The notes under the pieces: model-generated
What the model was told of the DNA's origin: nothing
What the model saw: only the letters and a program-made list of their open reading frames with translations
The model's database searches: none
Shown here: piece after piece, positions 52,013 to 61,692 of the stretch
How the letters are laid out: every line of letters starts with the position of its first letter
How positions within the stretch are numbered: position 1 is the stretch's first letter
Assembly (NCBI GenBank): GCA_963751795.1
Contig: CAVVVI010000001.1
Coordinates: 124,001 to 188,000, forward strand
Direction: 5' to 3'
From: BOG-908 sp963751795
GTDB taxonomy: Bacteria > Pseudomonadota > Alphaproteobacteria > Acetobacterales > Acetobacteraceae
Length of the DNA stretch: 64,000 nucleotides
Made by a program: the position numbers and the translations under genes

Positions 52013-53053
52013 ATGAACAAGACCACCCGCACCGCCGCCCTCGCCGCAGCCTTGGCCCTCGGCGGCGCCTCCGCCCTGCCGACGCTGGCCTTCGCCCAGG
52101 CAGCCGCTCCGGCACCGGCCGCCGCTCCTGCCACCCCGGCCCCGGCCGACGCCTCTGCCCCCGCCCAGCCCGGCGCTCCCGCCGCCACCCCGGCCGCGCC
52201 CGGCACGCCCGGCGCATCTGACGCCGCCGGCACCACCGGTGCGGCCCCCGGCACGCCAGGTGCCGCACCCGCCCCCGGCGCCGCCCCGGCCGATGCCACC
52301 GCCGCCCCCGGCGCGCCCTCGGCCACCGATAACGGCAACGGCACGGCCAGCGTCGATAACCCCTACGGCCTGTCGGCCCTGTGGAAGACCGGCGATGCCA
52401 TCTCCAAGACCGTGCTCGTGCTGCTGGCGATCATGTCGCTGGGCACCTGGTACATCATGATTACCAAGTTCTTCGAGCAATCCACCCTGTTCAGGGCCGA
52501 CCGCGCCGCCGCCCGCGACTTCTGGAAGACCACCAGCGTGCGCGAAGGCGTCGCCCGCCTGAAGCCGGCCAGCCCGTTCCGCTACATCGCCGAGAACGGC
52601 ATCAACGCCAGCGAGCACCATGAAGGCGCGCTGACCGACAGCATCGACCTGCACACCTGGGTGACCATGAGCATCCAGCGCGCCCAGGAGACGATCAGCT
52701 CGCGCCTGCAGGGCGGCCTGGCCTTCCTCGCCACGGTCGGATCCACCGCACCGTTCGTCGGCCTGTTCGGCACGGTGTGGGGTATCTACCACGCGCTGAC
52801 GGCCATCGGCATCGCCGGCCAGGCCAGCATCGACAAGGTCGCGGGCCCGGTGGGCGAGGCGCTGATCATGACGGCGATCGGCCTGGCCACCGCGGTGCCG
52901 GCAGTGCTCGGCTACAACTTCCTGGTCCGCCGCAACAAGGCCGCTTCCGAGCGCGTGCGCAACTTCAGCAGCGACCTGCACAGCATCCTGCTGAGCGGCA
53001 CCCGCGTCAGCGTCGCGGCCAATAACGGCGCCACCACGGCCAAGGTCGCCTGA
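52013..53053 (+). CDS. exbB: ExbB/TolQ-type proton channel with cleavable N-terminus and Ala/Pro-rich linker
   Basis: A 346-residue protein. It starts with a signal peptide (AALAAALALGGASALPTLAFA) and a long Ala/Pro/Gly low-complexity stretch (about 28-110). The MotA/TolQ/ExbB core follows with three TMs: TVLVLLAIMSLGTWYIMITK, LAFLATVGSTAPFVGLFGTV and ALIMTAIGLATAVPAVLGY. GTVWGIYHAL is a conserved core segment. An AGGAG precedes the ATG. It works with the two ExbD proteins downstream to power TonB. Confidence 0.95.
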   Translation: MNKTTRTAALAAALALGGASALPTLAFAQAAAPAPAAAPATPAPADASAPAQPGAPAATPAAPGTPGASDAAGTTGAAPGTPGAAPAPGAAPADATAAPGAPSATDNGNGTASVDNPYGLSALWKTGDAISKTVLVLLAIMSLGTWYIMITKFFEQSTLFRADRAAARDFWKTTSVREGVARLKPASPFRYIAENGINASEHHEGALTDSIDLHTWVTMSIQRAQETISSRLQGGLAFLATVGSTAPFVGLFGTVWGIYHALTAIGIAGQASIDKVAGPVGEALIMTAIGLATAVPAVLGYNFLVRRNKAASERVRNFSSDLHSILLSGTRVSVAANNGATTAKVA

Positions 53054-53057
53054 TCCG

Positions 53058-53489
53058 ATGTCGATGAACGTAGGCCCCTCCGAGGGCGAGGACGAGGTGG
53101 TCAGCGCCATCAACACCACGCCTTTGGTGGACGTGATGCTGGTGCTGCTCATCATCTTCCTGATCACCATCCCGGTCGTCACGCACACCGTCCCGGTCAG
53201 CCTGCCGAAAGACCGCAACCAGCCGACGCAGACCAAGCCGGAAAACATCATCATCGCCGTCAACAAGGATGGTGATGTGTTCTGGAACTCGCGGCAGGTG
53301 CCCGACACCGCCGCCCTGCTGGCCAAGCTGAAGGGCGAAGCCGTCAAGGTGCCGCAGCCCGAAGTGCACATCCGGGCCGACCAGGATGGCCGCTACGAGT
53401 TCGTCGGCCGGGTGATCGTGGCCCTGCAGCGCGCCGGCATCTACAAGATCGCCTTCATCACCGAACCGCCTCCGGGCAACGGCAGCTAG
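53058..53489 (+). CDS. exbD: ExbD-type proton channel subunit (first copy)
   Basis: A 143-residue protein with one N-terminal TM. It carries INTTPLVDVMLVLLIIFLI, with the proton-path aspartate in PLVDVM, and a periplasmic domain with a DxxGxV-like pattern. It starts four bases after exbB. The presence of two ExbD paralogues is a common TonB/Xanthomonas-like arrangement. Confidence 0.95.
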   Translation: MSMNVGPSEGEDEVVSAINTTPLVDVMLVLLIIFLITIPVVTHTVPVSLPKDRNQPTQTKPENIIIAVNKDGDVFWNSRQVPDTAALLAKLKGEAVKVPQPEVHIRADQDGRYEFVGRVIVALQRAGIYKIAFITEPPPGNGS

Positions 53490-53501
53490 GGAGACCACGC
53501 C

Positions 53502-53936
53502 ATGGCCATGAGCATGCCAACGGGCGGCGACAGCGACGAGCTGGACGTGGTGGTGGACATGAACACCACGCCGCTGATCGACGTGATGCTGGTGCTGCTG
53601 ATCATGCTGATCATCACCATCCCGATCCAGACGCACGCGGTGAAGCTGGATCTGCCGGCCGGCAACCCGCCGCCGCCGCCGGTGCCGCCGGTCGTGGTCA
53701 CCGTGGACGTCGATTTCGACGGCACCATCCTGTGGAACGGCGAGGCGGTGCCCGACGAGGGCGCGCTGCAGGCGCATCTGCGCGAAGCCGCCAAGGCCGA
53801 CCCGCAGCCCGAGGTGCACCTCAACCCGAACAAGCTGGCGCCCTACAAATACGTGGCGCACGTCATGGCCGATGCGCAGCGCCTGGGTGTGCAGCGCCTG
53901 GGCCTGGTCGGCAACGAGCAGTTCCTGGGCCAGTAA
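53502..53936 (+). CDS. exbD: ExbD-type proton channel subunit (second copy)
   Basis: A 144-residue ExbD with MNTTPLIDVMLVLLIMLIIT (aspartate in PLIDVM) and a Pro-rich insert (NPPPPPVPPVVV). It lies 12 nt after the first ExbD. It differs in the periplasmic part, so the two copies may have different roles. A GC-rich inverted repeat downstream (53937-53989) has no T tract. Confidence 0.95.
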   Translation: MAMSMPTGGDSDELDVVVDMNTTPLIDVMLVLLIMLIITIPIQTHAVKLDLPAGNPPPPPVPPVVVTVDVDFDGTILWNGEAVPDEGALQAHLREAAKADPQPEVHLNPNKLAPYKYVAHVMADAQRLGVQRLGLVGNEQFLGQ

Positions 53937-54053
53937 GGCCCGGGCGCTGCGGCGCGTCAGGGCTGCATGCGGTCTCGTGCCCGGGGCCCATCAGCACGCG
54001 CGCACCATCGCCCTTTCCGCAGACAACGCCGCTACTCACCTGAGGCCATCCCT

Positions 54054-55259
54054 ATGAGAACACACCTCCTCGCCTGTGCGGCCCTGGCTCTGTTCTGCAC
54101 CGCCGCATCGGCGCAGGAAGCGCTGCGCCCCGAAGTGGGCAAGCCGCTGGCGCAGGCCAAGGCGCTGCTGGCGCGGCGGCAATTCGCCCAGGCGCAGGCC
54201 CAGGTGCGCGTCGCCGCCGGCGTGCGCGGGCTCACGGCGAATGAGAGCTTCATCATCGAGGAGATGCGCGGCGCCATCGCCCAGGAATCCGGCGATGTGG
54301 CCACCGCGTCCAAAACCTACGCCGACATGCTGGCCAGCGGCCGCGTGCCGGCGGCCGAGCAGGCCAAGCTGTTCATGGCGGAAGCCAGCATGGCCTACCA
54401 GATGAAGAACTACGCCAACGTGGTGGCATGGACGCAGAAATACCTGCGCGCCGGCGGCACCGCGCCGGAAATGCGCACGCTGCTGATCCAGGCTTATTAC
54501 TTGCAGAACGACTTCGCCAACGCGGCCAAGCTGCAATCCGAGCAGATCGCCGCCGTCGTGCACGCCGGCAAGCGCCCCACCGAGCAGCAATTGCAGCTGC
54601 TCGCCCGCTGCCAGGAGGAGCTGCACGACCAGGTGGGCTTCGGCAACACCATGGCGCAGCTCGTCACCTACTACCCCAAGCCGGATTACTGGCAGAACCT
54701 GATCCACGCGGCACAGACGCGCCCCGGCTTCAACAGCCGCCTGACGCTCGATATCGACCGCTTCGAGCTGGCGACCGGGCTGCTGACCAAGCCCGCCGAC
54801 ATCATGGAAATGACCGAGCTGGCGCTGCAGGTGCCGCTGCCGGGTGAGGCCAAGGCGATCCTCGACCGCGCCTTTGCCGCCGGCACGCTGGGCACCGGCC
54901 CGGAAGCCGCGCGCCAGCAGCGCCTGCGCGCGCTGGTGAACAAAGTGTACGCCGACGAGCAATCCAAGCTGGCCGGCCGCGAAGCCGAGGCGCAGGCCGC
55001 GCATGACGGCAACCTGCTGGAGTCGCTCGGCGAGGAATATGCCAGCTACGGTCAGTATGATCGCGGAATCGCCCTGATGCAGGCGGGCATCCGCAAGGGC
55101 GGCCTGCGCCACCCCGAAGATGCCAAGCTGCATCTGGGGCTCGCCTACCTCAACGCCGGCCAGAAAGCGCGCGCTTTGCAGGTGCTGCGCACGGTGGGCG
55201 GTATCGAAGGTGCGGCCGAAATCGCTCGCCTCTGGGTTGTGCGGGCCGGACACGCCTGA
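54054..55259 (+). CDS. Secreted TPR-like protein of the TonB operon
   Basis: A 401-residue protein with a signal peptide (LLACAALALFCTAASA) and helical repeats throughout, for example AKALLARRQFAQAQAQV, LGEEYASYGQYDRGIAL and LGLAYLNAGQKARALQVL. Predicted periplasmic. It follows exbD by 117 nt and precedes a receptor by 229 nt, so it may scaffold the TonB system or the receptor; that is inference. The ATG at 54054 fits the signal peptide. Confidence 0.85.
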   Translation: MRTHLLACAALALFCTAASAQEALRPEVGKPLAQAKALLARRQFAQAQAQVRVAAGVRGLTANESFIIEEMRGAIAQESGDVATASKTYADMLASGRVPAAEQAKLFMAEASMAYQMKNYANVVAWTQKYLRAGGTAPEMRTLLIQAYYLQNDFANAAKLQSEQIAAVVHAGKRPTEQQLQLLARCQEELHDQVGFGNTMAQLVTYYPKPDYWQNLIHAAQTRPGFNSRLTLDIDRFELATGLLTKPADIMEMTELALQVPLPGEAKAILDRAFAAGTLGTGPEAARQQRLRALVNKVYADEQSKLAGREAEAQAAHDGNLLESLGEEYASYGQYDRGIALMQAGIRKGGLRHPEDAKLHLGLAYLNAGQKARALQVLRTVGGIEGAAEIARLWVVRAGHA

Positions 55260-55488
55260 CGCGCCGGCGCCGCGCGTCCGCGCGCGTCGTAGAGTTGTGC
55301 ATGCCGCGTTAATCTTCGCGCGTGCAGCACACACTGTGGCAACGAGAGCACAAGCAGGTTTCGGAATGATGACAGGCCCCGCAAGCCTGTTGTGCGATCC
55401 CCGCGCATAGCTGCAATGTCGCTGCCTGTGGCGCGCAAGGTGCGGGCCGTCGGTGTTTGGCTTTTCGCCAAAGGACATTGGGGATCTC
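55260..55488. promoter_or_regulatory. Leader region of the second TonB receptor
   Basis: A 229-bp gap without a believable gene. It contains a short perfect hairpin, ACAGGC (55372-55377) with GCCTGT (55385-55390). AAGGA is about 13 nt and GGGGA four nt before the ATG at 55489. No other signals recognised. Confidence 0.4.
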
Positions 55489-58449
55489 ATGGTACGACGC
55501 TCTGCGACACTCAAGCGGCAGTTGATGCTTGCGGCTGCGTGCGGATTGGTAACGACGCTGGTGCCCAGCCTGCGCGCTGCGGCGCAGGATCAGTTGCAGG
55601 GCGACGTGCAGCTGGCGCAGGCCGGCATCCAGTCCACGCCGCGCCCGAGCTCCACGGTGGAGCCGCGCAGCGGCACCAACGGCCAGGCGATCCCGCCCAG
55701 CGTGAGTGCCAGCGCGCCCGAGAACATCATCGTCAAGGCGCAGCGCCGCCTGCTCAAGGAAAAGAACTCCCCGTCCGCCGTCACCGAGCTGGGTGCAGCA
55801 CAGATCGCCAGCACCGGCGTCGCCGGCAGCCCCGCCACGCTGCTGCGCCAGGCGCCGTCGGTCTATGTCTACCAGCAGGGCCTGGGCGACTCGGCCCCCG
55901 AGATCACCGTCCGCGGCGCACGCGGCCTGGAGATCGCCACCACGCTCGACGGCATTCCCACGCAGGATCTGCTGGCCCCGGGCTCGTTCTACCTGGCCAA
56001 CAACCTCGGCGGCATTTTCACGCTGAACCAGATCAGCGGCGTGTCGCTCTATCCGGGCGTCGCCTACCCGGACAAGACGACGTTCGGCACCATCGGCGGC
56101 ACCATCGCCTACGACAGCAAGCGGCCGACAAACGATCGCTACCTCGACATCACCGGCTCCATCGGCTCGTTCGGCACCTATAAGGAAGGCTTCGAGTTCA
56201 ACTCCGGCCGAATCGACAGCGTGCTCGGCACCGGCGACAACGCCGTGAAGTTCCTCGTCAACTACAACAACTTCCAGACGCAGGGCTTCATCGACGGCAC
56301 GCCCAACCGGGAAAACCAGTTCGAGGCCGCGTTCGACAAGCCGTACGACGATGGGCTGTCGAAGTTCCAGGCTACCGTGCTGTTCAACACCGCCAACGGG
56401 CTGATCGAGAACGAGCCGGTGCCGCTGCCCTACCTGCAGAAATACGGCCTGTTCAGCAACTACCCGACCGACCTGAACTTTGCGCGCCAGAACAACGACT
56501 ACGCAACGCTGATCCTCAAGGACGATACGTACGTCAACGACTACCTGCAGGTCGGCGCCTCGGCCTTCTACATCCATAACGACCAGCAGCTCGAGGATTA
56601 CGGCGCACCGGGCATCTTCACGCCCGGCGGCACGCCGGGGCTCCTGGCTGTCGGTGGCTCCTCACCCTTCATCAACAACCCGGCCGGCTTCGGCGAGGGC
56701 GGGCTATACGGCCCCCCGGTAGGCGGCACCATTCCCGGCTCGCCGGGCGGCGGCGGACTGCTCGGCGGCGGTTACGGCGGCTACTTCTACGGCAGCGGCA
56801 ACCGCTACGACCCGACCCGCTACTACAACAACCCTAAGGCCTGCCCGCCCAACATCATCGCCGCCTATGGCGGCGCCGGCTTCTCGCCCTGCGGCCTGAA
56901 CGATCAGATCACCGGCAGCTCGTCGGACACGTACGGCTTCCAGCCGCGCGTGACGATCATCGCGCCCGAGGTGTACGGCATCGCCAACACCATCAAGGTC
57001 GGCGGCCTGTTCGCCAAGGAGACGCAGCCCACCGGCTACGGCTATCTCGGCGCCTTCCCGCAGACCCCGCAGACGCAGGACAATTCCTACATCGTGCGGT
57101 CCGGCGGCGTGCAGCGGACGATCTACCAGGCCTACTTCCAGGATAAGATCGACCTGCTCAACGATACCCTGCACATCACGCCCGGCGGCGTGATCGAAGG
57201 CACGTTCTCCTCCTTCAAGAACGGCGCCGTATTCGGCAGCAAGCAGGCGGCCATCAACGGCCCGAACGGCCTGAACAATGGCGGGGTGCTGATCGACCAG
57301 TACGGCCCCTACAAGGCGGTCAAGTTCGACCGCCAGGCGCTGCCCTTCCTCAACATCGCCTACGATCTCGATCAGGTGCTGCCGCCACTGAAGGGCACCA
57401 CGCTCTACGGCAGCATCGCCAACTCGGCGCTGTTCGCGCCCGTGACGGATTTCGGGCCGAACAATGCCGGCCCGCCGCCCTACGCCTCCGTCGTGCATCT
57501 CTATGAAGGCGGCGTGAAATACAACACGTCCAACATCTCGGCCACGATCGACTACTACTACCAGAAAGTGGATCGCGATTTCGGCTTCTTCTCGTTCCAG
57601 TCCGGCCCGCAGAACGGCCAGTCGCTGTATTCCGATTTCGGCCAGCGCGAGCAGAAGGGTTTTGAAGCCAATGTGACGTGGCAGGTGAACCCCAACGTGC
57701 AGCTCTTCGCCAACGGCTCACACCAGCTGGCGAAATACCTGGTCAGCAGCCCGGAGTTCGTCACCGTGGCCGAGGACCAGTTCGGCACCGGCTTCAAGGG
57801 CACGCCGCAGACCGGCATCCCCGACTGGCTCTCCACCTTCGGTGCCGATTACAACCGCGACAACACGCTGCGCGACGGCGACAAGTTCAACGCGCGCCTG
57901 ACCGGCATCTACACCGGCCACCAGTTCACCACCTACGATCTGGGCCCGAACGACTATCTGAACGTGCCGAATTACACGAGCCTGGAGCCGCTCGACTTCG
58001 GCGGCTGCCCCAACCCCGCAGCGCGGCCCAAGGGCACCACGGCCAACGGCACCGGTTGCAGCGCCTACACGCGCTACAACCAGATCACTGGTGCCACCAC
58101 TTACGACCCGAATGGCGGCATCTCGCCCTTCGTCGTCTTCAACCTGGACCTCAGCTACACGCTGCCCACGCCGTTCATGCCGGCCATCAAGCGCGTGACG
58201 TTCGACCTCAATTTCCAGAACCTGTTCAACCAGCATTACTTCCAGTACTTCTACAAGCAGATCTCGCCCGGCGGCTGCGCCAACGCAGGCTTCGGTGCCG
58301 GCAGCCCGTTCTCCAATCCGAATGGAACGCCGGGCCAGGTGGCTGGACGTACCCTGGTGCGCAACAACTACTCCTGCACCCCGCAATTCGCCGACGGTAT
58401 CCCCGGCGAGCCGTTCGCCACCTTCTTCACGGTGACGGCGCGCTTCTAA
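55489..58449 (+). CDS. TonB-dependent outer-membrane receptor
   Basis: A 986-residue receptor. The signal peptide (MLAAACGLVTTLVPSLRAAA) is followed by ENIIVKAQRRLLKEKNSP (TonB-box region). The plug has LLRQAPSVYVYQQGLGD, EITVRGARGLEIATTLDGIP and FGTIGGTIAYDSK. A barrel with Gly/Tyr-rich extracellular loops (GGYGGYFYGSGNRYD) follows and ends FFTVTARF. The ligand is unknown. Its position after tonB-exbB-exbD-exbD-TPR suggests a dedicated set. A terminator follows 20 nt after the stop. Confidence 0.94.
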   Translation: MVRRSATLKRQLMLAAACGLVTTLVPSLRAAAQDQLQGDVQLAQAGIQSTPRPSSTVEPRSGTNGQAIPPSVSASAPENIIVKAQRRLLKEKNSPSAVTELGAAQIASTGVAGSPATLLRQAPSVYVYQQGLGDSAPEITVRGARGLEIATTLDGIPTQDLLAPGSFYLANNLGGIFTLNQISGVSLYPGVAYPDKTTFGTIGGTIAYDSKRPTNDRYLDITGSIGSFGTYKEGFEFNSGRIDSVLGTGDNAVKFLVNYNNFQTQGFIDGTPNRENQFEAAFDKPYDDGLSKFQATVLFNTANGLIENEPVPLPYLQKYGLFSNYPTDLNFARQNNDYATLILKDDTYVNDYLQVGASAFYIHNDQQLEDYGAPGIFTPGGTPGLLAVGGSSPFINNPAGFGEGGLYGPPVGGTIPGSPGGGGLLGGGYGGYFYGSGNRYDPTRYYNNPKACPPNIIAAYGGAGFSPCGLNDQITGSSSDTYGFQPRVTIIAPEVYGIANTIKVGGLFAKETQPTGYGYLGAFPQTPQTQDNSYIVRSGGVQRTIYQAYFQDKIDLLNDTLHITPGGVIEGTFSSFKNGAVFGSKQAAINGPNGLNNGGVLIDQYGPYKAVKFDRQALPFLNIAYDLDQVLPPLKGTTLYGSIANSALFAPVTDFGPNNAGPPPYASVVHLYEGGVKYNTSNISATIDYYYQKVDRDFGFFSFQSGPQNGQSLYSDFGQREQKGFEANVTWQVNPNVQLFANGSHQLAKYLVSSPEFVTVAEDQFGTGFKGTPQTGIPDWLSTFGADYNRDNTLRDGDKFNARLTGIYTGHQFTTYDLGPNDYLNVPNYTSLEPLDFGGCPNPAARPKGTTANGTGCSAYTRYNQITGATTYDPNGGISPFVVFNLDLSYTLPTPFMPAIKRVTFDLNFQNLFNQHYFQYFYKQISPGGCANAGFGAGSPFSNPNGTPGQVAGRTLVRNNYSCTPQFADGIPGEPFATFFTVTARF

Positions 58450-58469
58450 ACCAAGCCGAGCAAACAGCA

Positions 58470-58503
58470 GGGGCGGCACCGCAAGGCGCCGCCCCTTTTG
58501 TTT
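58470..58503 (+). terminator. Rho-independent terminator after the second TonB receptor
   Basis: GGGGCGGC (58470-58477) pairs with GCCGCCCC (58488-58495), followed by TTTTGTTT. Confidence 0.85.
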
Positions 58504-58593
58504 GCGCAATCCGCAGCGCCAACTACCGCCGCAACCCGCGCGGGCAGGCGTCGAACACACGCCGGGCAAGCTGAACTTCGCAAAGAAGCGCTA

Positions 58594-59019
58594 ATGTCCT
58601 ATCCCACCTACGAGATTTGGATCACCGGCCTCACCGAGGAACAGCGCCACGCCGCCGAACAGCTAACGGCAACATTCCGAGCAGCAGGCGCGAATAATCC
58701 CGAGAGCTCGGCGAAATCCAAGGTGAGCGAGAATATCGCGCAGCTGGCCCGCTATCTATTCCTGAGCAAGGTCTGGTCGAACCACATCGCCACGTGGACG
58801 ATCGGCTCGCGGCAGTTAGATGGCCTTGCAGCCGCGCCGACCACCCTGCCAGTTCCGCTCAACACCCAAGCAGCCATCGCCAGAATAGCCGATGCAGGCC
58901 TGTCGAAATCAGACATCGCGGCCGTGGCCGGCGCAGTCGCGTTCATAACCGCATCCGGGGTCATCAATCTCATCGACGAGGGCTGGGACGCCGAGCGCGG
59001 CAACGATATGCGGGAATGA
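58594..59019 (+). CDS. Hypothetical protein
   Basis: A 141-residue protein, mostly helical in appearance. It has ITGLTEEQRHAAEQL near the start, KVSENIAQLARYLFLSKVW in the middle and a hydrophobic AAVAGAVAFITASGVINL near the C-terminus. No recognised family. The ATG at 58594 lacks a strong Shine-Dalgarno. GC is slightly lower than in neighbours. Confidence 0.55.
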   Translation: MSYPTYEIWITGLTEEQRHAAEQLTATFRAAGANNPESSAKSKVSENIAQLARYLFLSKVWSNHIATWTIGSRQLDGLAAAPTTLPVPLNTQAAIARIADAGLSKSDIAAVAGAVAFITASGVINLIDEGWDAERGNDMRE

Positions 59020-59181
59020 ATAGCGGTAGAAACAGACAACCATGACAGCCTGACGGGCCGGGAAGTCCCCGGCCTGCACAAAAGCCAGTCGGAAGTCGGC
59101 CCACCCGAAACCGATCCCTAGCCCGCCTTCACTCCACCGGGACGACTGCCATGCACCGGCCGACCCCCGCCCACGGCACCC

Positions 59182-60510
59182 TCACGAACTGGGCCGCTCG
59201 TTCGTCGCCCCCGCCAGCCCGGCCGCCACGAAATTATGCGCCAGCGCATGATACACCCCCTCCGGGCACACCAGCTTCGAGCTCGCATACCCGATCACCG
59301 AAGCCAGCATCAGCGGCACCAGCAGCGCGTGGTCGTTGGTCATCTCCGTCACGATCACGAACGCGGTGATCGGCGCCTGCACCACGCCGGCGAAATAGGC
59401 CACCATGCCCAGCACCACCAGCGCCTGCGCCGGCGCACCCGGCAGCAGCGCGGCGGCACTGTGGCCCAGCCCGGCGCCCACCGCCAAGGATGGCGCAAAG
59501 ATGCCCCCCGGTATGCCGCTGACCGAGGAGGCCAGCGTCGCGATCAGCTTCAACGGCCCGAAGAAGGGGGGCACCGTGCCGGTCCCCTGCACCAGGCCGC
59601 GCGCCTGGGTGTAGCCGGTGCCGAACACCGCCCCGTCCGACAGCAAGCCACACACCGCCACCATCAGGCCGCACAGCACCGCGAACGCGACGGGATGGCG
59701 CCGCAACACCCGGCCCATGCGCCCCGGCAGCCCGGCGCCGAACAGGATCAGCCCACGGCTGAAGCCGCCGCCCAGCAACCCGCCGGCCACGCCTAGCAGC
59801 GGCACCGCCAGCAGCCCCTGCACGCTGCCGCCCAGCACGGCATGGGTGGTGCCGAAATACGTGTAGTCGCCCTGCAACGACAGCGCGGTGATCCCCGCCG
59901 CGATCACCGCGCCCAGGATGATGCCGCTGGTGCGCGCCTCGAAGCTCCGGCTCATCTCCTCGATGCCGAACACGATGCCGGCCAGCGGCGTGTTGAACGC
60001 CGCCGCCACCCCGGCGCTGGCGCCGGCCAGCAGCAGGCCCGGCTGCCGCCGCGGCGAGAGCCGGCCGATCGCGAACATCACCGAAGCGCCCACCTGCACC
60101 GTCGGCCCCTCGCGCCCGATCGAGGCGCCGCACAGCAGCCCCAGCAGCAGCAGCACCACCTTGCCCGCCGCCACCCGCAACGACACCAGCTTCTGCCGCG
60201 CCGCCGCGCCCTGCAGGTGCCGCGCCGCGATCACCTGCGGAATGCCGCTGCCGCCGGAATTGGGAAAATACCGTCGCGACAGCCAGCACGACAGCCCGAA
60301 CCCCAGCGGCGTGACGGCCAGCACCGCCCCCGGCATGCGCCGGCTCGCCATGCCGAACGCGCCGCCCACACCGTCCGCCGCCAAGGCCAGCAGCACCGCC
60401 GCCACGCCCACCACGCCGCCGCCCAGCACGAACAACGCCCTGCGCTGCCACCGCAGCGACAGCACGCGCGCCTGCCGGCGCCGCCTGATGCCGGGTGAGG
60501 GGATGCGCAT
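59182..60510 (-). CDS. ClC-type chloride channel/antiporter
   Basis: A 442-residue protein with 10 or more hydrophobic segments and the ClC filter motifs. These are GGSGIPQ (about 88), GREGPTVQVG (about 133, with the gating glutamate) and GIPGGIFAPSLAVGAGLG (about 345). Internal Glu is in FGIEEMSRS, so an H+/Cl- exchanger is likely. The gene is leftward. Downstream at 59056-59074 there is a GGCCGGG/CCCCGGCC hairpin without T tract. Confidence 0.94.
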   Translation of the reverse strand: MRIPSPGIRRRRQARVLSLRWQRRALFVLGGGVVGVAAVLLALAADGVGGAFGMASRRMPGAVLAVTPLGFGLSCWLSRRYFPNSGGSGIPQVIAARHLQGAAARQKLVSLRVAAGKVVLLLLGLLCGASIGREGPTVQVGASVMFAIGRLSPRRQPGLLLAGASAGVAAAFNTPLAGIVFGIEEMSRSFEARTSGIILGAVIAAGITALSLQGDYTYFGTTHAVLGGSVQGLLAVPLLGVAGGLLGGGFSRGLILFGAGLPGRMGRVLRRHPVAFAVLCGLMVAVCGLLSDGAVFGTGYTQARGLVQGTGTVPPFFGPLKLIATLASSVSGIPGGIFAPSLAVGAGLGHSAAALLPGAPAQALVVLGMVAYFAGVVQAPITAFVIVTEMTNDHALLVPLMLASVIGYASSKLVCPEGVYHALAHNFVAAGLAGATNERPSS

Positions 60511-60564
60511 GGAACCCTGTCTAGCCGCCCGGCCTCATGGACCCAAGCGGGTGCACACCCGAGC

Positions 60565-61632
60565 TCAAGCCACGCTGCCGGCATCGCCTGCCGCCGCCGC
60601 CCCGCCGCTCCACTCGCGCCACAGCAGGATCAGCGCCGCCATGATCGCCGGCCCCACGAACAGCCCCAGCAGCCCGAACGCTTCCACCCCGCCCAGAATG
60701 CCCAGCAGCACCCACAGGAACGGCAGGCGCGTCGCCCCGCCGATCAGCACCGGCCGCACGAAATGGTCGGCCACGAACGTTACCGCCATGCCGGTCAGGA
60801 ACAGCCCCACCGCCCACGCCACCGAGCCCTGGGCGGCCAGGATCAGCGCCGCGACACCGAACACCACCGGGGCGGCGAACGGCACCATGGCCGCCACCGC
60901 CGTCAGCGCCCCGAAGGCCACCGGGTGCGGCACGCCGGCCACCGCATAGGCCACGCCCAGCAGCGCGCCCTCGCCCAGCCCCACCAGCACCAGCCCGTTC
61001 ACCGTGCCATGCACGCTGGCGATGATCTGCAGCCCCACGCGCTCACCATGCGGCCCGAACGTGCGCGCGGCCGCAATCCGCATCTGCCGCGTCACCGCGT
61101 GGCCGTCCTTGAACAGGAAGAACAACGTCAGCAGCGTGAAGGCGAACACCGTCAGCCGATGAACCACCTGCGCACCCACCGTGCGCCCGAACGAGCCCGC
61201 TTGCCCGCCCGTCTCGCGCTCCAGCAGGCCGCGCGCCTCGCCCGGCTGGCTCAGGTTGCGCTGCCACCACCCATCCAGCTGGGCCTGCCCCATCGGCAGC
61301 CGCCGCAACGCCTGCGGCTCGGCGATGCCGTGCGCCTGCGCATCGCGCACCCATGCGCCCGCCTGGTGCGCCTCGCGCGCCACCTGCACGCCCACCACCG
61401 CTACCGGCACGATGAACACCAGCGCCACCGCCAGCGTGAACGCGGCCGGCAGCCACGCACCCGCCTGCAGCCGCTGCTGCGTGCGCCGATACAGCGGCCA
61501 CAGGGCGATCGCGAACACCGCCGCCCAGGCCAGCGCCGGCAGGAACCGCCGCAGCGTGAACAGGCCCAGCAGCAGCAGCAGCGCGGCGAGAGCGCCCATG
61601 GCAACACGCTGGGCCGGGGTGCTGGTCGGCAT
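60565..61632 (-). CDS. AI-2E family (YdiK/PerM-like) transporter
   Basis: A 355-residue protein with about eight TMs. A hallmark TVFAFTLLTLFFLFKDGHAV precedes the periplasmic part. LVLVGLGEGALLGVAYAVAG, VPFAAPVVFGVAALILA and FVADHFVRPVLIGGATRLPF close the C-terminal half. Substrates of this family are varied. The ATG at 61632 follows GAGGAC. It lies 60 nt downstream of the DUF445 gene. Confidence 0.93.
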   Translation of the reverse strand: MPTSTPAQRVAMGALAALLLLLGLFTLRRFLPALAWAAVFAIALWPLYRRTQQRLQAGAWLPAAFTLAVALVFIVPVAVVGVQVAREAHQAGAWVRDAQAHGIAEPQALRRLPMGQAQLDGWWQRNLSQPGEARGLLERETGGQAGSFGRTVGAQVVHRLTVFAFTLLTLFFLFKDGHAVTRQMRIAAARTFGPHGERVGLQIIASVHGTVNGLVLVGLGEGALLGVAYAVAGVPHPVAFGALTAVAAMVPFAAPVVFGVAALILAAQGSVAWAVGLFLTGMAVTFVADHFVRPVLIGGATRLPFLWVLLGILGGVEAFGLLGLFVGPAIMAALILLWREWSGGAAAAGDAGSVA

Positions 61633-61692
61633 GGCTGATCGTCCTCTCGAACCCGTCAATCGTCACGCGCCGGCGCAGAACCGCGCCGCCGC

